Positions 16,766-25,758 of a stretch of 64,000 nt of DNA are shown piece after piece (within the stretch, counting starts at the first letter, position 1; each line of letters opens with the position of its first letter). The DNA comes from Saccharothrix sp. ST-888. GTDB lineage: Bacteria > Actinomycetota > Actinomycetes > Streptomycetales > Streptomycetaceae. A program made the translations under genes and the position numbers. Below the pieces are notes generated by a model that saw nothing but the letters and a program-made list of their open reading frames with translations, was not told the origin of the DNA and made no database searches. The DNA lies in NCBI RefSeq assembly GCF_000955975.1, contig NZ_JYJF01000001.1, positions 186,001 through 250,000 of the forward strand, given 5' to 3'.

Positions 16766-17841
16766 ACGAGACGCTCCTGAAGGCCCCGTCGGCGCAGCCC
16801 CGTACCGCGCCCGCGACGCCGCCCGGCGGTGCCCTCACCCGGCAGCGGCGCCGGACCCTGCTGCTCTGCGCCGGCTTCGCCGTGGCCCTGGTGCTGCTCA
16901 CCGGCCTCGCTCTGAGCACCGGTCAGGTCGAGATGCCGCTGATGGACGCGCTGCGCGCGCTGGTCGGTCTCGGCGATGCGGGTGACGTCCTGGTGGTGCA
17001 GGAGTTCCGTGCACCGCGCGTGCTGTCCGCGCTGATCGCGGGCGCCGGGCTGGCCGTCTCCGGTTCGCTGCTGCAACGGCTCTTCCGCAACCCGCTGGCC
17101 TCGCCCGACGTGATCGGCGTGACCGGCGGCGCCTCCTTCGGTGCCGTCGCCATGCTGGCCGCCGGGGCGAGCCAGCTGCTGATCCCGCTGGCCGCGCTCG
17201 GCGGCGGCATCCTCGCCGCGGCGCTGCTCGGCGCCTTCGCCTGGCGCTCCAGGATGGCGGTCACCCGGCTGGTGCTGGTCGGTCTCGCGGTGCAGTCCGG
17301 GCTGGCCGCGGCGGTCAACCTGATGATCGTCCGATTCCCGGCCGAGCTCGCCGACTCCGCGCTCCAGTGGACCACCGGGTCGCTGTACGGGCGGACCTGG
17401 ACGGAGGTCCGGTTCGGCGGTGCGGCCATCGCCCTCGCCGTCGCCGCCGCCTTCCTGGCGCACCGTCGGCTCTCGGTGCTCGACCTCGGCGACGACTCGG
17501 CGGGCGGGCTCGGACTCGACCCCGACCGGGCCAGGCTCGGCCTGCTGCTGCTCGCCATCGTGCTGGCCTCGCTGTCGGCGGGGCTGAGCGGACCGGTCGC
17601 CTTCGTGGCGCTGGCCGTGCCGCACCTGGTGCGCCTCCTGGCCGGTCCGCCGACCCCCGGCACCCTGGCACTGACCGCCCTGGCGGGTGCGGTCCTGCTG
17701 CTGGGCGCCGACCACATCGTCCTGCACCTGCTGCCCGTCCAGGGTCTGCCCGTGGGCGCCGCCACCGCGACGCTCGGGGCGCCCTGGCTGCTCTTCCTGA
17801 TGATCCGTCAGGGTCGGCTGCCCCAGAGGAGTGAGTCATGA
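16762..17841 (+). CDS. FecCD-family ferric-siderophore ABC permease, second subunit
   Basis: 359 residues with the same fold as the preceding gene: a short hydrophilic N-terminus, EFRAPRVLSALIAGAGLAVS and the FRNPLASPDVIG loop, and GPVAFVALAVPHLVRLLAG near the end. It pairs with the first subunit to make a heterodimeric channel. The GTG start overlaps the upstream stop (GTGA), and its own stop overlaps the ATPase start (ATGA), so all three are translationally coupled. Confidence 0.88.
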   Translation: MNETLLKAPSAQPRTAPATPPGGALTRQRRRTLLLCAGFAVALVLLTGLALSTGQVEMPLMDALRALVGLGDAGDVLVVQEFRAPRVLSALIAGAGLAVSGSLLQRLFRNPLASPDVIGVTGGASFGAVAMLAAGASQLLIPLAALGGGILAAALLGAFAWRSRMAVTRLVLVGLAVQSGLAAAVNLMIVRFPAELADSALQWTTGSLYGRTWTEVRFGGAAIALAVAAAFLAHRRLSVLDLGDDSAGGLGLDPDRARLGLLLLAIVLASLSAGLSGPVAFVALAVPHLVRLLAGPPTPGTLALTALAGAVLLLGADHIVLHLLPVQGLPVGAATATLGAPWLLFLMIRQGRLPQRSES

Positions 17842-18659
17842 CCACCACCACCGCCGTGTCGACGTCCGCCGCCAACCAGCTGGCCGCCCGCGGGCTCGAC
17901 CTGCGCTACGGCGACCGGACGGTGGTCAGCAGCCTCGACCTCGACCTGCCGGGCGGCGCGGTCACCGCGATCGTCGGTCCGAACGCCTGCGGCAAGTCGA
18001 CGCTGCTGCGCGGCCTGGTCCGGCTGCTGGCGCCGTCCGCCGGCACGGTCACCCTGGACGGCTCCGACATCCACCGGATGTCCGCCCGGACGCTCGCCAA
18101 GCGGATGGGCCTGCTGCCGCAGCAGCCCGTCACCCCGGAGGCCATCACCGTGGAGTCGCTGGTGCGGCTCGGCCGCTACCCGCACCAGCGGATGCTCAGC
18201 CCCTGGTCGGCCGCCGATCAGACCGCCGTCGAGGACGCGCTGGCCCGGACCGGCACCGCCGAGCTCCGCGACCAGCCGGTGGACCGGCTCTCCGGCGGTC
18301 AGCGCCAGCGCGCCTGGATCGCGCTCGCCCTCGCCCAGGACACCGAACTGCTACTGCTGGACGAGCCGACCACCTTCCTGGACCTGCGGCACCAGCTCGA
18401 AGTGCTCGACCTGGTCGCCGATCTGCACGCCGAGGCCGGCCGCACGGTGGTCATGGTGCTGCACGACCTGGGCCAGGCCGCCCGGTACGCCGACCACCTG
18501 GTCGTCCTCAAGGACGGCCGCCCCGCCGCCACCGGGGCACCCGCCGACATCCTGACCGCCGAGCTGGTCGAGGAGGTCTTCCAGGTGCCCTGCCAGGTGA
18601 TCCCCGACCCCGAGACCGGCACCCCCTTGGTCATCCCCCGCGCCAGAAAACGTATCTGA
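17838..18659 (+). CDS. ABC ATPase for ferric-siderophore import (FecE-like)
   Basis: 273 residues. Walker A GPNACGKST, Q-loop LLPQQPVT, signature LSGGQRQRAWIALAL and Walker B LLLLDEPTTFLD, followed by the D-loop region and the switch His in VLHDLGQ. This layout (signature SGGQRQRAW, DEPTTFLD) is characteristic of FepC/FecE ATPases. It powers the two permease subunits encoded just upstream, with which it overlaps by four bases. Confidence 0.9.
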   Translation: MTTTTAVSTSAANQLAARGLDLRYGDRTVVSSLDLDLPGGAVTAIVGPNACGKSTLLRGLVRLLAPSAGTVTLDGSDIHRMSARTLAKRMGLLPQQPVTPEAITVESLVRLGRYPHQRMLSPWSAADQTAVEDALARTGTAELRDQPVDRLSGGQRQRAWIALALAQDTELLLLDEPTTFLDLRHQLEVLDLVADLHAEAGRTVVMVLHDLGQAARYADHLVVLKDGRPAATGAPADILTAELVEEVFQVPCQVIPDPETGTPLVIPRARKRI

Positions 18660-18806
18660 CGATCACTCAGAAGAACATCCGGCCCGGCCCAGCCGCCACG
18701 CCGGCTGCTTCGCCCTGCCCGGGAACACCCGGAACCACCCCCGGGCACGCCCGCACACAGCTCGCCGTACCCCGTGAACACCCGGAACACCTCGCAAGGA
18801 CTGATC

Positions 18807-19835
18807 ATGACCCAGCGCTCCACCGCCACCGCGACCCGCCTGCGCAGACTGCCCGCCGCCGTCCTCACCGTGGCGCTCTCCACCACCCTGCTCGCGGCCT
18901 GCGGCAGCAACGGCCCCGAGGACACCAAGTCCGCCTCCGCGGGCTCCTCCCAGGCCGCCGGTGAGTCGAGTGCTGCCTTCCCGCGCAGCGTCAAGCACGC
19001 CATGGGCACCGCCCAGATCAAGAGCCGGCCGAAGCGGGTCGTGGTCCTGGACAGCGGCGAGCTGGACGACGTCACCCTGCTCGACATCACCCCGGTCGGC
19101 GCGGTCGCCCCGCACCTGAAGACCGAGGGCGGCTTCCCGGCCTATCTCAAGGGCAAGGTCGACGGCACCAAGGACGTCGGTCCGATGGGCGAGCCCAACC
19201 TCGAACTGATCGCCTCGCTCAAGCCGGACCTGATCCTGACCTCCAAAGTCCGCCACGAGAAGGTCTACGACAAGCTCGACGCCATCGCCCCGACCGTGCT
19301 GGCCGAGACCACCGGCCAGCCGTGGAAGGAGAACCTGGCCCTCTACGCCCAGGCCCTGGGCAAGGAGGCCGAGGCCAAGAAGGCGCTGGCCGACTACCAG
19401 GCCCGCGCCGCCAAGCTGGGCGAGGAGCTCAAGGCCAAGTACAACGGCACCATGCCGACCGCCTCGGTGGTCCGCTTCGTGGCCGGACCGACCCGGCTCT
19501 ACCAGAAGGCCTCCTTCAGCGGTGTGGTGCTGAACGACATCGGCCTGCGCCGCCCGGCCTCCCAGGACGTCGACAAGGCGATGCTGGACGTCAGCCCCGA
19601 GCAGCTCAACCAGGCCGACGCCGACCTGGTCTTCGTCACCACCTCGGACGACCCGAGCAAGACGAAGGAGAGCGAGATGCAGCAGACCAGCGTCTGGCAG
19701 GGGCTGACCGCGGTGAGGAACAACAAGGTCTTCACCGTCCCGGACGAGACCTGGATGTCGGGCATCGGCGTCCAGGCCGCCGACGAGATGCTGGCCGACA
19801 TCGCCAAGGCTGCCGGCGTGGACGCGCCGAAGTAG
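18807..19835 (+). CDS. Ferric-siderophore substrate-binding lipoprotein
   Basis: 342 residues. A twin-basic N-region, a hydrophobic stretch and the lipobox LLAAC (Cys32) mark a lipoprotein anchored outside the membrane. The mature part fits the class III periplasmic-binding-protein fold of FhuD/FepB-type receptors (RVVVLDSGELDDVTLLDITPVG, then KPDLILTSK). I chose the ATG at 18807, with AAGGA six bases upstream, over one 33 bases earlier. The 147-base gap after the ATPase contains a repeated GAACACCCGGAAC motif but no iron box, so it is probably co-transcribed with the importer. Confidence 0.87.
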   Translation: MTQRSTATATRLRRLPAAVLTVALSTTLLAACGSNGPEDTKSASAGSSQAAGESSAAFPRSVKHAMGTAQIKSRPKRVVVLDSGELDDVTLLDITPVGAVAPHLKTEGGFPAYLKGKVDGTKDVGPMGEPNLELIASLKPDLILTSKVRHEKVYDKLDAIAPTVLAETTGQPWKENLALYAQALGKEAEAKKALADYQARAAKLGEELKAKYNGTMPTASVVRFVAGPTRLYQKASFSGVVLNDIGLRRPASQDVDKAMLDVSPEQLNQADADLVFVTTSDDPSKTKESEMQQTSVWQGLTAVRNNKVFTVPDETWMSGIGVQAADEMLADIAKAAGVDAPK

Positions 19836-19861
19836 CACCCGCCCGAAGCAGGGCCCTCCGT

Positions 19862-19892
19862 GTGGGGGCGGGATCCACCGGACCGCCCCCAC
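19862..19892 (+). terminator. Strong hairpin between binding protein and siderophore synthesis genes
   Basis: GTGGGGGCGG (19862-19871) pairs perfectly with CCGCCCCCAC (19883-19892). There is no T-run, so it may only attenuate or protect the mRNA end rather than terminate, setting importer and biosynthesis genes at different levels. Confidence 0.45.
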
Positions 19893-19926
19893 GCCTCCGT
19901 CCCACCACACCCGAGGACTCCTCCCC

Positions 19927-21123
19927 ATGCGGTTGTATCTGCTCGCACTGAACCCCACCGACTCGGTCACCGAGGGCTTCCTGCCCGCCGCCGCCCGGCT
20001 CGGCCTCGACGTCACCGTGCTCACCGACAACGCGGAGACCCACCGGCGCGCCTACGCCGGCTCGGAGTTCGCACCCGAGGTGGTGCAGTGCGAGGTGCAG
20101 GACTTCCGCGAGGTGATCGGCACCATCTCGCAACGCCAGGTGCCCGACGCGGTGTTCAGCAACAGCGACCACCTGCAGACCCAGACCGCCCTGGCCGCCG
20201 AGTACTTCGGCCTGGCGGGCAAGGACTGGAAGGCCGCACTGCGCGCCAAGAACAAGGGCCAGCTGCGCCGCCACCTCGCCGCCACCGGCCTCGACACCGT
20301 CTGGTCGGCCGAGCTGGCGCCCGGTGCGAGTCCGGACGGGCTCGACGCGCCGTTCCCCTGCGTGGTCAAGCCCCGCGAGGGGGTCGCCAGCGAGGACGTC
20401 GTCCTGGTCCACGACGCCGCCGAACTCGCCCTGCGCTGCAAGGAGATCCAGCACCGCAGGCCCGAATCCGTGCTGGTGGTGGAGGAGTTCCTGATCGGCG
20501 AGCTGTGCACGCTGGAGACCCTCGGGGACCGGCGCACCCGGCACGTCCTCGGCGGCTTCCGCACCAGGCTCTCCCCGCCGCCGGACTTCATCGAGGAGAT
20601 GCTCGTCTACGTCCCCGAGCACCCGCGGCCGGTGACCGAGCAGGTCCTCGCCCAGCTGGACGCCGTCGGCGTGGGCCTCGGCGCCTGCCACACCGAGTTC
20701 ATCCTGCAGCCGGACGGCCGGGTCCGCCTGATCGAGGTCAACTACCGTGCCATCGGCGACGGTTGCGACCTGATGCTGGCGCACACCCTGCAGATCCCGT
20801 ACTTCGAGCAGATCCTGCGCGCGCACCTCGGCCAGGAGCTGCCCGCCGACCTCGGCGTCCGGACCGACCTGCGGGCCCGCAACGAGGCCGTCTGCGCGGA
20901 CCGGGCCGGCACCCTCACCGCCGCCCCCGGGCCGTTCGACCTGGACGCCGACGGGGTGCGGCTGTCCTACCGCCCCTCGCGGGCCGTCGGCGAGCGGCAC
21001 GAGCACTACCGCACCAACCGGGACTTCCTCGGCGTGGTCTGGGCCGTGGGGCCGGACCAGGAGACCGTGGACGCGGCCGTCGCCCGGTTCATCGCCGACC
21101 ACACCTGGGAGATCAAGCCGTGA
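19927..21123 (+). CDS. ATP-grasp ligase of the siderophore cluster
   Basis: 398 residues. It follows the ATP-grasp pattern: an N-terminal Rossmann-like domain, an ATP-binding region with FPCVVKPREGVASEDV and VVEEFLIGE, and the metal/ATP site HTEFILQPDGRVRLIEVNYR. Enzymes of this fold activate a carboxylate as an acyl phosphate and join it to an amine. It directly overlaps the first NIS synthetase (GTGA), so it is likely to add an amino-acid or amine unit to the siderophore backbone. The acceptor and donor are not predictable. An ATP-grasp partner is not part of the textbook aerobactin, schizokinen or staphyloferrin pathways, which makes this cluster distinctive. Confidence 0.82.
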   Translation: MRLYLLALNPTDSVTEGFLPAAARLGLDVTVLTDNAETHRRAYAGSEFAPEVVQCEVQDFREVIGTISQRQVPDAVFSNSDHLQTQTALAAEYFGLAGKDWKAALRAKNKGQLRRHLAATGLDTVWSAELAPGASPDGLDAPFPCVVKPREGVASEDVVLVHDAAELALRCKEIQHRRPESVLVVEEFLIGELCTLETLGDRRTRHVLGGFRTRLSPPPDFIEEMLVYVPEHPRPVTEQVLAQLDAVGVGLGACHTEFILQPDGRVRLIEVNYRAIGDGCDLMLAHTLQIPYFEQILRAHLGQELPADLGVRTDLRARNEAVCADRAGTLTAAPGPFDLDADGVRLSYRPSRAVGERHEHYRTNRDFLGVVWAVGPDQETVDAAVARFIADHTWEIKP

Positions 21124-22778
21124 GCGAGCAGGAGCAGTTGACGCTGCGGGTGCTGAGCGCCCTGCTGCGCGAGGACGTCCTCGGACTGCGCAGCGGCGGT
21201 CTGGTCGAGTCGCGTCCCGACGGACCGTGGCTGACCGACGGCGCCCTCGCGCTGCCGGTGGCCGAGGAGGGCTTCCAGAGCGAGTACGCCGTCCGGCTGC
21301 CGCTGCTGGAGGTCTACGGCACCCCGCTGACCGGGCTGGAGGAGATCCTGGCCGAACTGCGCGGCTTCGCCGATCCGCAGGACCGGGACGGCTACCTGGC
21401 CTTCGCCGAGGAGTGCCGCCAGACCCTGGACACCATGCGGCTGCACGGCAGTGCCCAGCCGGCCGTACTGGATGCCCTCGCCGACCGCTTCGGGGCCGAC
21501 CCCGCGCACTGGGGCGGCCTCACGGCCACCCTGGGCTTCGACGCCCTGGCCGCCTACCTCGACCACCCGGTCTACCCCACCGCCCGCGGCCGGTCCGGCC
21601 TCGACGAGCGGCAACTGCGCTCGTACGCACCCGAGTTCGCCCCCTCCTTCGAGCTGCGCTGGCTCGCCGTGCCGGAGCGCGAACTGACCGTGGCGGGCCG
21701 CGGCCCGCTGCCCGCCTGGTGGCCCACCGCGGCCGACCTCGGCCTGAGCGGCGACTACCTGACCATCCCGGTGCACCCGCTGACCGTCGACGCCGAGCCG
21801 GAGAAGCTGCTGCCCGGCGCCGTACTGGCCGAGCGACCGTACCTGCGCGTGACGCCGACGCTGTCGATGCGGACCGTCGCCGTGGTCCAGGATCCCGCCT
21901 GCCACCTCAAACTGCCGCTCGCCACCGCCACCCTGGGCCTGCGCAACCGGCGCACCATCAAGCAGGGCGTGCTGGAGGACGGCGCTGCCGGGCAGCGCCT
22001 GCTGGAGGCGGTGATCGAGCGCGAGCCGCGCTTCGCCGGCCGCATCCTGCACGCCGACGAGCAGTGCTTCGCGCGGGCCGACCACGAACTGCTGGCCGTG
22101 CTGCTGCGCCGCTACCCGGCCGGGCTGGCGGAGTCCGTGACCGTCCCGCTGGCCGCCCTGCTGGCCACCGCGCCCGGCGGCCGGCTGGTGATCGACCACC
22201 TCGCCGACCGCTTCTACGGCGGCTCGATCCGGCAGCTGTACCGGGAGTTCCTGGAGCTGCTGCTCGACTGGCAGACCACGCTCTTCGGGTACGGCATCGC
22301 CCTGGAGTCCCACCAGCAGAACACCTCGCTGGTGCTGGACGAGAACGGTCTGCGGCTGCTCTACAAGGACAACGACGGCCCCCGGATCAACCCCGCCCGG
22401 CTCGGCGAACTCGGCGACTTCGCAGCGGAGTTCGACGACCCCCGGACCTTCGGCGAGGACGACCGCGCGCTCACCGACCTGTTCACCACCATCACCGGCC
22501 ACCTCTGCACCGCCTCGCTCGCCTTCGGCCTGGCCGCGCACGGCCGGGTGCCACTGACGGAGACCCTGGACCTGCTGCGCACCGAACTCGACACCGCGAT
22601 CCGGCGGATCGGCCCGGCCGGGTGGTCGCTGCGGGCCGCGCTGCTGGACGCCGACCGGCTGCCGGTCAAGGCGATGGTCACGGCGGGGAGCCTGCTGAGC
22701 AAGGAGCGCTCGGGCGCCCGGGACGTCAACAAGCACTACACCGACGGCCCCAACTACCTGCGGACCGTGGCCCGGTGA
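21120..22778 (+). CDS. NIS siderophore synthetase, IucA/IucC family (first copy)
   Basis: 552 residues. The family core is visible: HPLTVDAEPEK, TPTLSMRTVAVV (nucleotide-binding Ser/Arg), HLKLPLATATLGLRN, and GIALESHQQNTSLVL with KDNDGPRI near residue 400. NIS synthetases adenylate a carboxylate of citrate or a related acid and condense it with an amine or alcohol without a peptide synthetase. The C-terminal FhuF-like portion is present without the 2Fe-2S cysteines, as usual. The GTG start overlaps the ATP-grasp stop. It is distinct from the second copy at 23980, so at least two condensations are expected. Confidence 0.88.
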   Translation: MSEQEQLTLRVLSALLREDVLGLRSGGLVESRPDGPWLTDGALALPVAEEGFQSEYAVRLPLLEVYGTPLTGLEEILAELRGFADPQDRDGYLAFAEECRQTLDTMRLHGSAQPAVLDALADRFGADPAHWGGLTATLGFDALAAYLDHPVYPTARGRSGLDERQLRSYAPEFAPSFELRWLAVPERELTVAGRGPLPAWWPTAADLGLSGDYLTIPVHPLTVDAEPEKLLPGAVLAERPYLRVTPTLSMRTVAVVQDPACHLKLPLATATLGLRNRRTIKQGVLEDGAAGQRLLEAVIEREPRFAGRILHADEQCFARADHELLAVLLRRYPAGLAESVTVPLAALLATAPGGRLVIDHLADRFYGGSIRQLYREFLELLLDWQTTLFGYGIALESHQQNTSLVLDENGLRLLYKDNDGPRINPARLGELGDFAAEFDDPRTFGEDDRALTDLFTTITGHLCTASLAFGLAAHGRVPLTETLDLLRTELDTAIRRIGPAGWSLRAALLDADRLPVKAMVTAGSLLSKERSGARDVNKHYTDGPNYLRTVAR

Positions 22779-23980
22779 CCACCATCGAGGCACCCGGCCG
22801 GCTCGTCGAGAGCCCGGCCGCCGCACGCGGACTGAGCCGCCGCCAGGTGCACGCCGTCGCGGCCTGCTACTTCGTCGCCTCCTTCGCCGCGCTGGGCCTG
22901 CCGCCGTACCTCACCGCGATCCTGCCCGCCCTCGGCGACCGCGAGGGCCACTGGGCCGGTGTGCTCTACATCGTGCCCACCGTCTTCAGCGCGCTCGGGG
23001 CGCCGCTCTGGGGCCGGCTGGCCGACCGGTTCGGCCGCAAGCGGCTGCTGCTGCGCGCCCAACTCGGGCTCACCGTCTCCTTCCTGCTCGCCGGGGCCGC
23101 GAACAGCCTGCCCGCCTTCACCGTGGCACTGGTCCTGCAGGGGTTCCTCGGCGGCACCTTCGCCGCCACCAACGGCTACCTCGCCGCCGCCCTGGAGGGC
23201 TCGCAGCTCTCCAGGGCGCTCACCCTGATGCAGGGCAGTGCCCGCGCCGCCCTGGTCGCCGCACCGATCCTGGTCGGCGCGCTCTCGCCGTGGCTCTCAC
23301 CGCACCGGCAGTACCTGGTGATGGCGGTACTGCCGCTCGCCGCGGCCGGACTGCTGGCCCTGCTGCCGGAGCCGTCCCGGCCGGACCCGGTGGCGACCGC
23401 GAAGAGCGACACCCCGGGCGCGGGCGCGCAGGCGCCAGGACCGCTCCGGCTGCTCTACACCGTGGAGTTCGCCTTCGTCTTCTCCACCATCATCTCCTTC
23501 CCCTACCTGATCACCCTGGTCGAGCAGCGCCTCCCCGGCGTCAACGGCACCGTGGCCGGAGTGCTCTTCGCCCTGCCGCACCTGTGCTACCTGCTGTTCG
23601 CCGGCCGCGTCCACACCGCCCTCCTGGACCGGCCGAGGACCGGCGTCGCACTCGGGTTCTGCTTCGTCGCACTCGGCCTCGCCGCGCACGGCGTCGCCCA
23701 CTCGCTGGCCGCCTTCGTGCTGGCCCGCGTGGTGCTCGGCGCCGGGCTCACCCTCGGCCTGGTCAGCCTCTCCGTGCTCGCCGCCGAAGCCGCCCACGGG
23801 CGGGCACCCGGCCGGATGTTCGGCACCCTCGAATTCGTCTCCAAGGGCGGCGCCGTCGCGGCCGGAGCGGTCGCGGCGGTGGCCAACAGCGCCTACGGCG
23901 CGGCTGCCCCGATCGTCACCGGCACCGTCGCCGCGATCGTCGCAGCCGCCCTCACCCTCCTCTTCCGTCGGAGCAACTGA
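22775..23980 (+). CDS. MFS transporter, probable siderophore exporter
   Basis: 401 residues with about twelve membrane helices and the MFS motif GRLADRFGRKRLL in the 2-3 loop. Placed between two NIS synthetase genes and overlapping both (GTGA at its start, TGATG at its end), it most likely exports the finished siderophore, as SbnD and related carriers do. I set the start at the GTG at 22775 because of the overlap and because hydrophobic sequence begins about 25 residues later. Confidence 0.86.
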   Translation: MTTIEAPGRLVESPAAARGLSRRQVHAVAACYFVASFAALGLPPYLTAILPALGDREGHWAGVLYIVPTVFSALGAPLWGRLADRFGRKRLLLRAQLGLTVSFLLAGAANSLPAFTVALVLQGFLGGTFAATNGYLAAALEGSQLSRALTLMQGSARAALVAAPILVGALSPWLSPHRQYLVMAVLPLAAAGLLALLPEPSRPDPVATAKSDTPGAGAQAPGPLRLLYTVEFAFVFSTIISFPYLITLVEQRLPGVNGTVAGVLFALPHLCYLLFAGRVHTALLDRPRTGVALGFCFVALGLAAHGVAHSLAAFVLARVVLGAGLTLGLVSLSVLAAEAAHGRAPGRMFGTLEFVSKGGAVAAGAVAAVANSAYGAAAPIVTGTVAAIVAAALTLLFRRSN

Positions 23981-25758
23981 TGCCCTCTCGCCTGCACGCC
24001 GTCCAGCCCGTCGGCACACCACCGAGCGAACTGCCCACCGCAGCACACGCGGTGACCCACACCCTGCTCAACTGCCTGCTCCGCGAGGTCTCCGCCCCCG
24101 AGCACCAGACCGCGATCGCCGACGGCCACCTGCGGCTGCGGCTGCCCCGCCGGGGCGTGGTGCTGCGGATCGCGCTGCGCCGCACCTCGCTGATCGGCGC
24201 ACACCGCTTCACCGGCCCCGCCTTCGAGGAGAACTCCGACGGCTGGCGCGAGCTGGACTGGCGCGAGCTGGCCGAACACGTCCAGGCCGAGCTGACCCTG
24301 CGCAGCGGCCTCGGCAACGAGGAGTTCCTGGAACAGCTCGCCTCCAGCCACGACGGGGTCGTCTCCTCGCTCGCCGGCCGCCGGGCGGCCGACACCGGCC
24401 ACGGGGAGAGCGGCAGCGGCCACGGGAACAGCGGCACCGGCCGCTACCTGGAGTCGGAGCAGGCACTGCTGCTCGGCCACCGCTTCCACCCCGCACCGAA
24501 GGCCCGCTCGGCCCGCTCGGCCGGACCGGAGGCCTGGGACGCCTACGCGCCCGAGGCCCGCGCCGCCTTCCAGCTGCGCCACCTCGCCGTCCGCAGCCAC
24601 CTGATCGCCCAGGACACCGCCGACCCGGCCGCGCTCGCCCTGCTGGACTCGCTCGCCACCGTCCCGGACGGCTACACCCTGCTGCCCGCCCACCCCTGGC
24701 AGTACGAGCTGCTGCGCGACAACCCGCTGCTCCGGGAGGCCCTTGAGCGCGGCGACATCCTGGACCTCGGCCTCGGCGGCGAGCCCTTCACCGCCACCGC
24801 CTCGGTCCGCACCCTGCACGGAGCCGGCGCGTTCCTCAAGTTCAGCCTGAACGTCCGGATCACCAACTGCCTGCGCAAGAACGCCGCCTACGAGCTCACC
24901 GGCGCCGTCGCGCTGACCCGGGTGCTGGCCGAACCGCTCGCCGAACTGGCCGACCGCTTCCCCGACTCGGCGATGCTGCGCGAGCCCGCCTTCCGTACGC
25001 TCGCACTGCCCGGCGCGGACGGCACCCCGGACCTCGCGCTCTTCGAGGGCTTCGGGCTGATCGTCCGCGAGGGCCTGGAGAACGTGCTGCGCCCCGGGGT
25101 CACCCCGCTGCTCGCGGCCGCCGTCGCCGACGAGTACCCGACCAGCTCGGCGCACATCTCGGTGCTGCTGGACGGTGCCGGACCGCAGGAGGCACTCGCG
25201 TGGTGGGGCGCCTACCTGCGGCTGGTGGTGCCGCCGGTGCTCGCCGCGTACTTCGACCACGGCGTGGTACTGGAGCCGCACCTGCAGAACGTGCTGCTCG
25301 GCGTGGACGCCGAAGGCCGCCCGGCCCAGGTGCTCTTCCGCGACCTGGAGGGCACCAAGCTGCTGCCCGAACGCAACGCCGGGCTGCTGGCGGCCCTGCC
25401 GCCGGAGGTCGCGCGGCCGATGAGCTACGACGCCCAGCGCGGCTGGGACCGGGTGGTCTACTGCCTGCTGGTCAACCACCTCTCCGAGATGCTGGCCGCC
25501 GTGGCCGACCAGCACCCGCCGCTGGAGGCCGAGTTGTGGCAGGAGGTCCGCCACGTGCTGGCCGAGCACGGCGATCGGCACGGCTGCCCGCCCAGGCTGG
25601 CCGCACTGCTGGCCGGTGTCCCGCTGCCCGCCAAGGCCAACCTGCTCACCCGCTGGGAGCGCCGCGCCGACCGCGCCGCCGGCTACGTCCCGCTGCCCTC
25701 ACCGCTGGCCGAGGACCTGCTGGCCCAGGCCGCCCGCAGCTGGGACGGTGCCCGATGA
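23980..25758 (+). CDS. NIS siderophore synthetase, IucA/IucC family (second copy)
   Basis: 592 residues. It keeps HPWQYELL, TASVRTLH, FLKFSLNVRITNCLRKN (the signature of IucC-like enzymes), EPHLQNVLLGV and FRDLEGTKLL, so the ATP and carboxylate sites look intact. A Gly/Ser/His-rich insertion (about residues 130-148), encoded by an imperfect DNA repeat, is a flexible loop not normally seen. The ATG overlaps the MFS stop by one base. It should do the second amide-forming step. Confidence 0.88.
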   Translation: MPSRLHAVQPVGTPPSELPTAAHAVTHTLLNCLLREVSAPEHQTAIADGHLRLRLPRRGVVLRIALRRTSLIGAHRFTGPAFEENSDGWRELDWRELAEHVQAELTLRSGLGNEEFLEQLASSHDGVVSSLAGRRAADTGHGESGSGHGNSGTGRYLESEQALLLGHRFHPAPKARSARSAGPEAWDAYAPEARAAFQLRHLAVRSHLIAQDTADPAALALLDSLATVPDGYTLLPAHPWQYELLRDNPLLREALERGDILDLGLGGEPFTATASVRTLHGAGAFLKFSLNVRITNCLRKNAAYELTGAVALTRVLAEPLAELADRFPDSAMLREPAFRTLALPGADGTPDLALFEGFGLIVREGLENVLRPGVTPLLAAAVADEYPTSSAHISVLLDGAGPQEALAWWGAYLRLVVPPVLAAYFDHGVVLEPHLQNVLLGVDAEGRPAQVLFRDLEGTKLLPERNAGLLAALPPEVARPMSYDAQRGWDRVVYCLLVNHLSEMLAAVADQHPPLEAELWQEVRHVLAEHGDRHGCPPRLAALLAGVPLPAKANLLTRWERRADRAAGYVPLPSPLAEDLLAQAARSWDGAR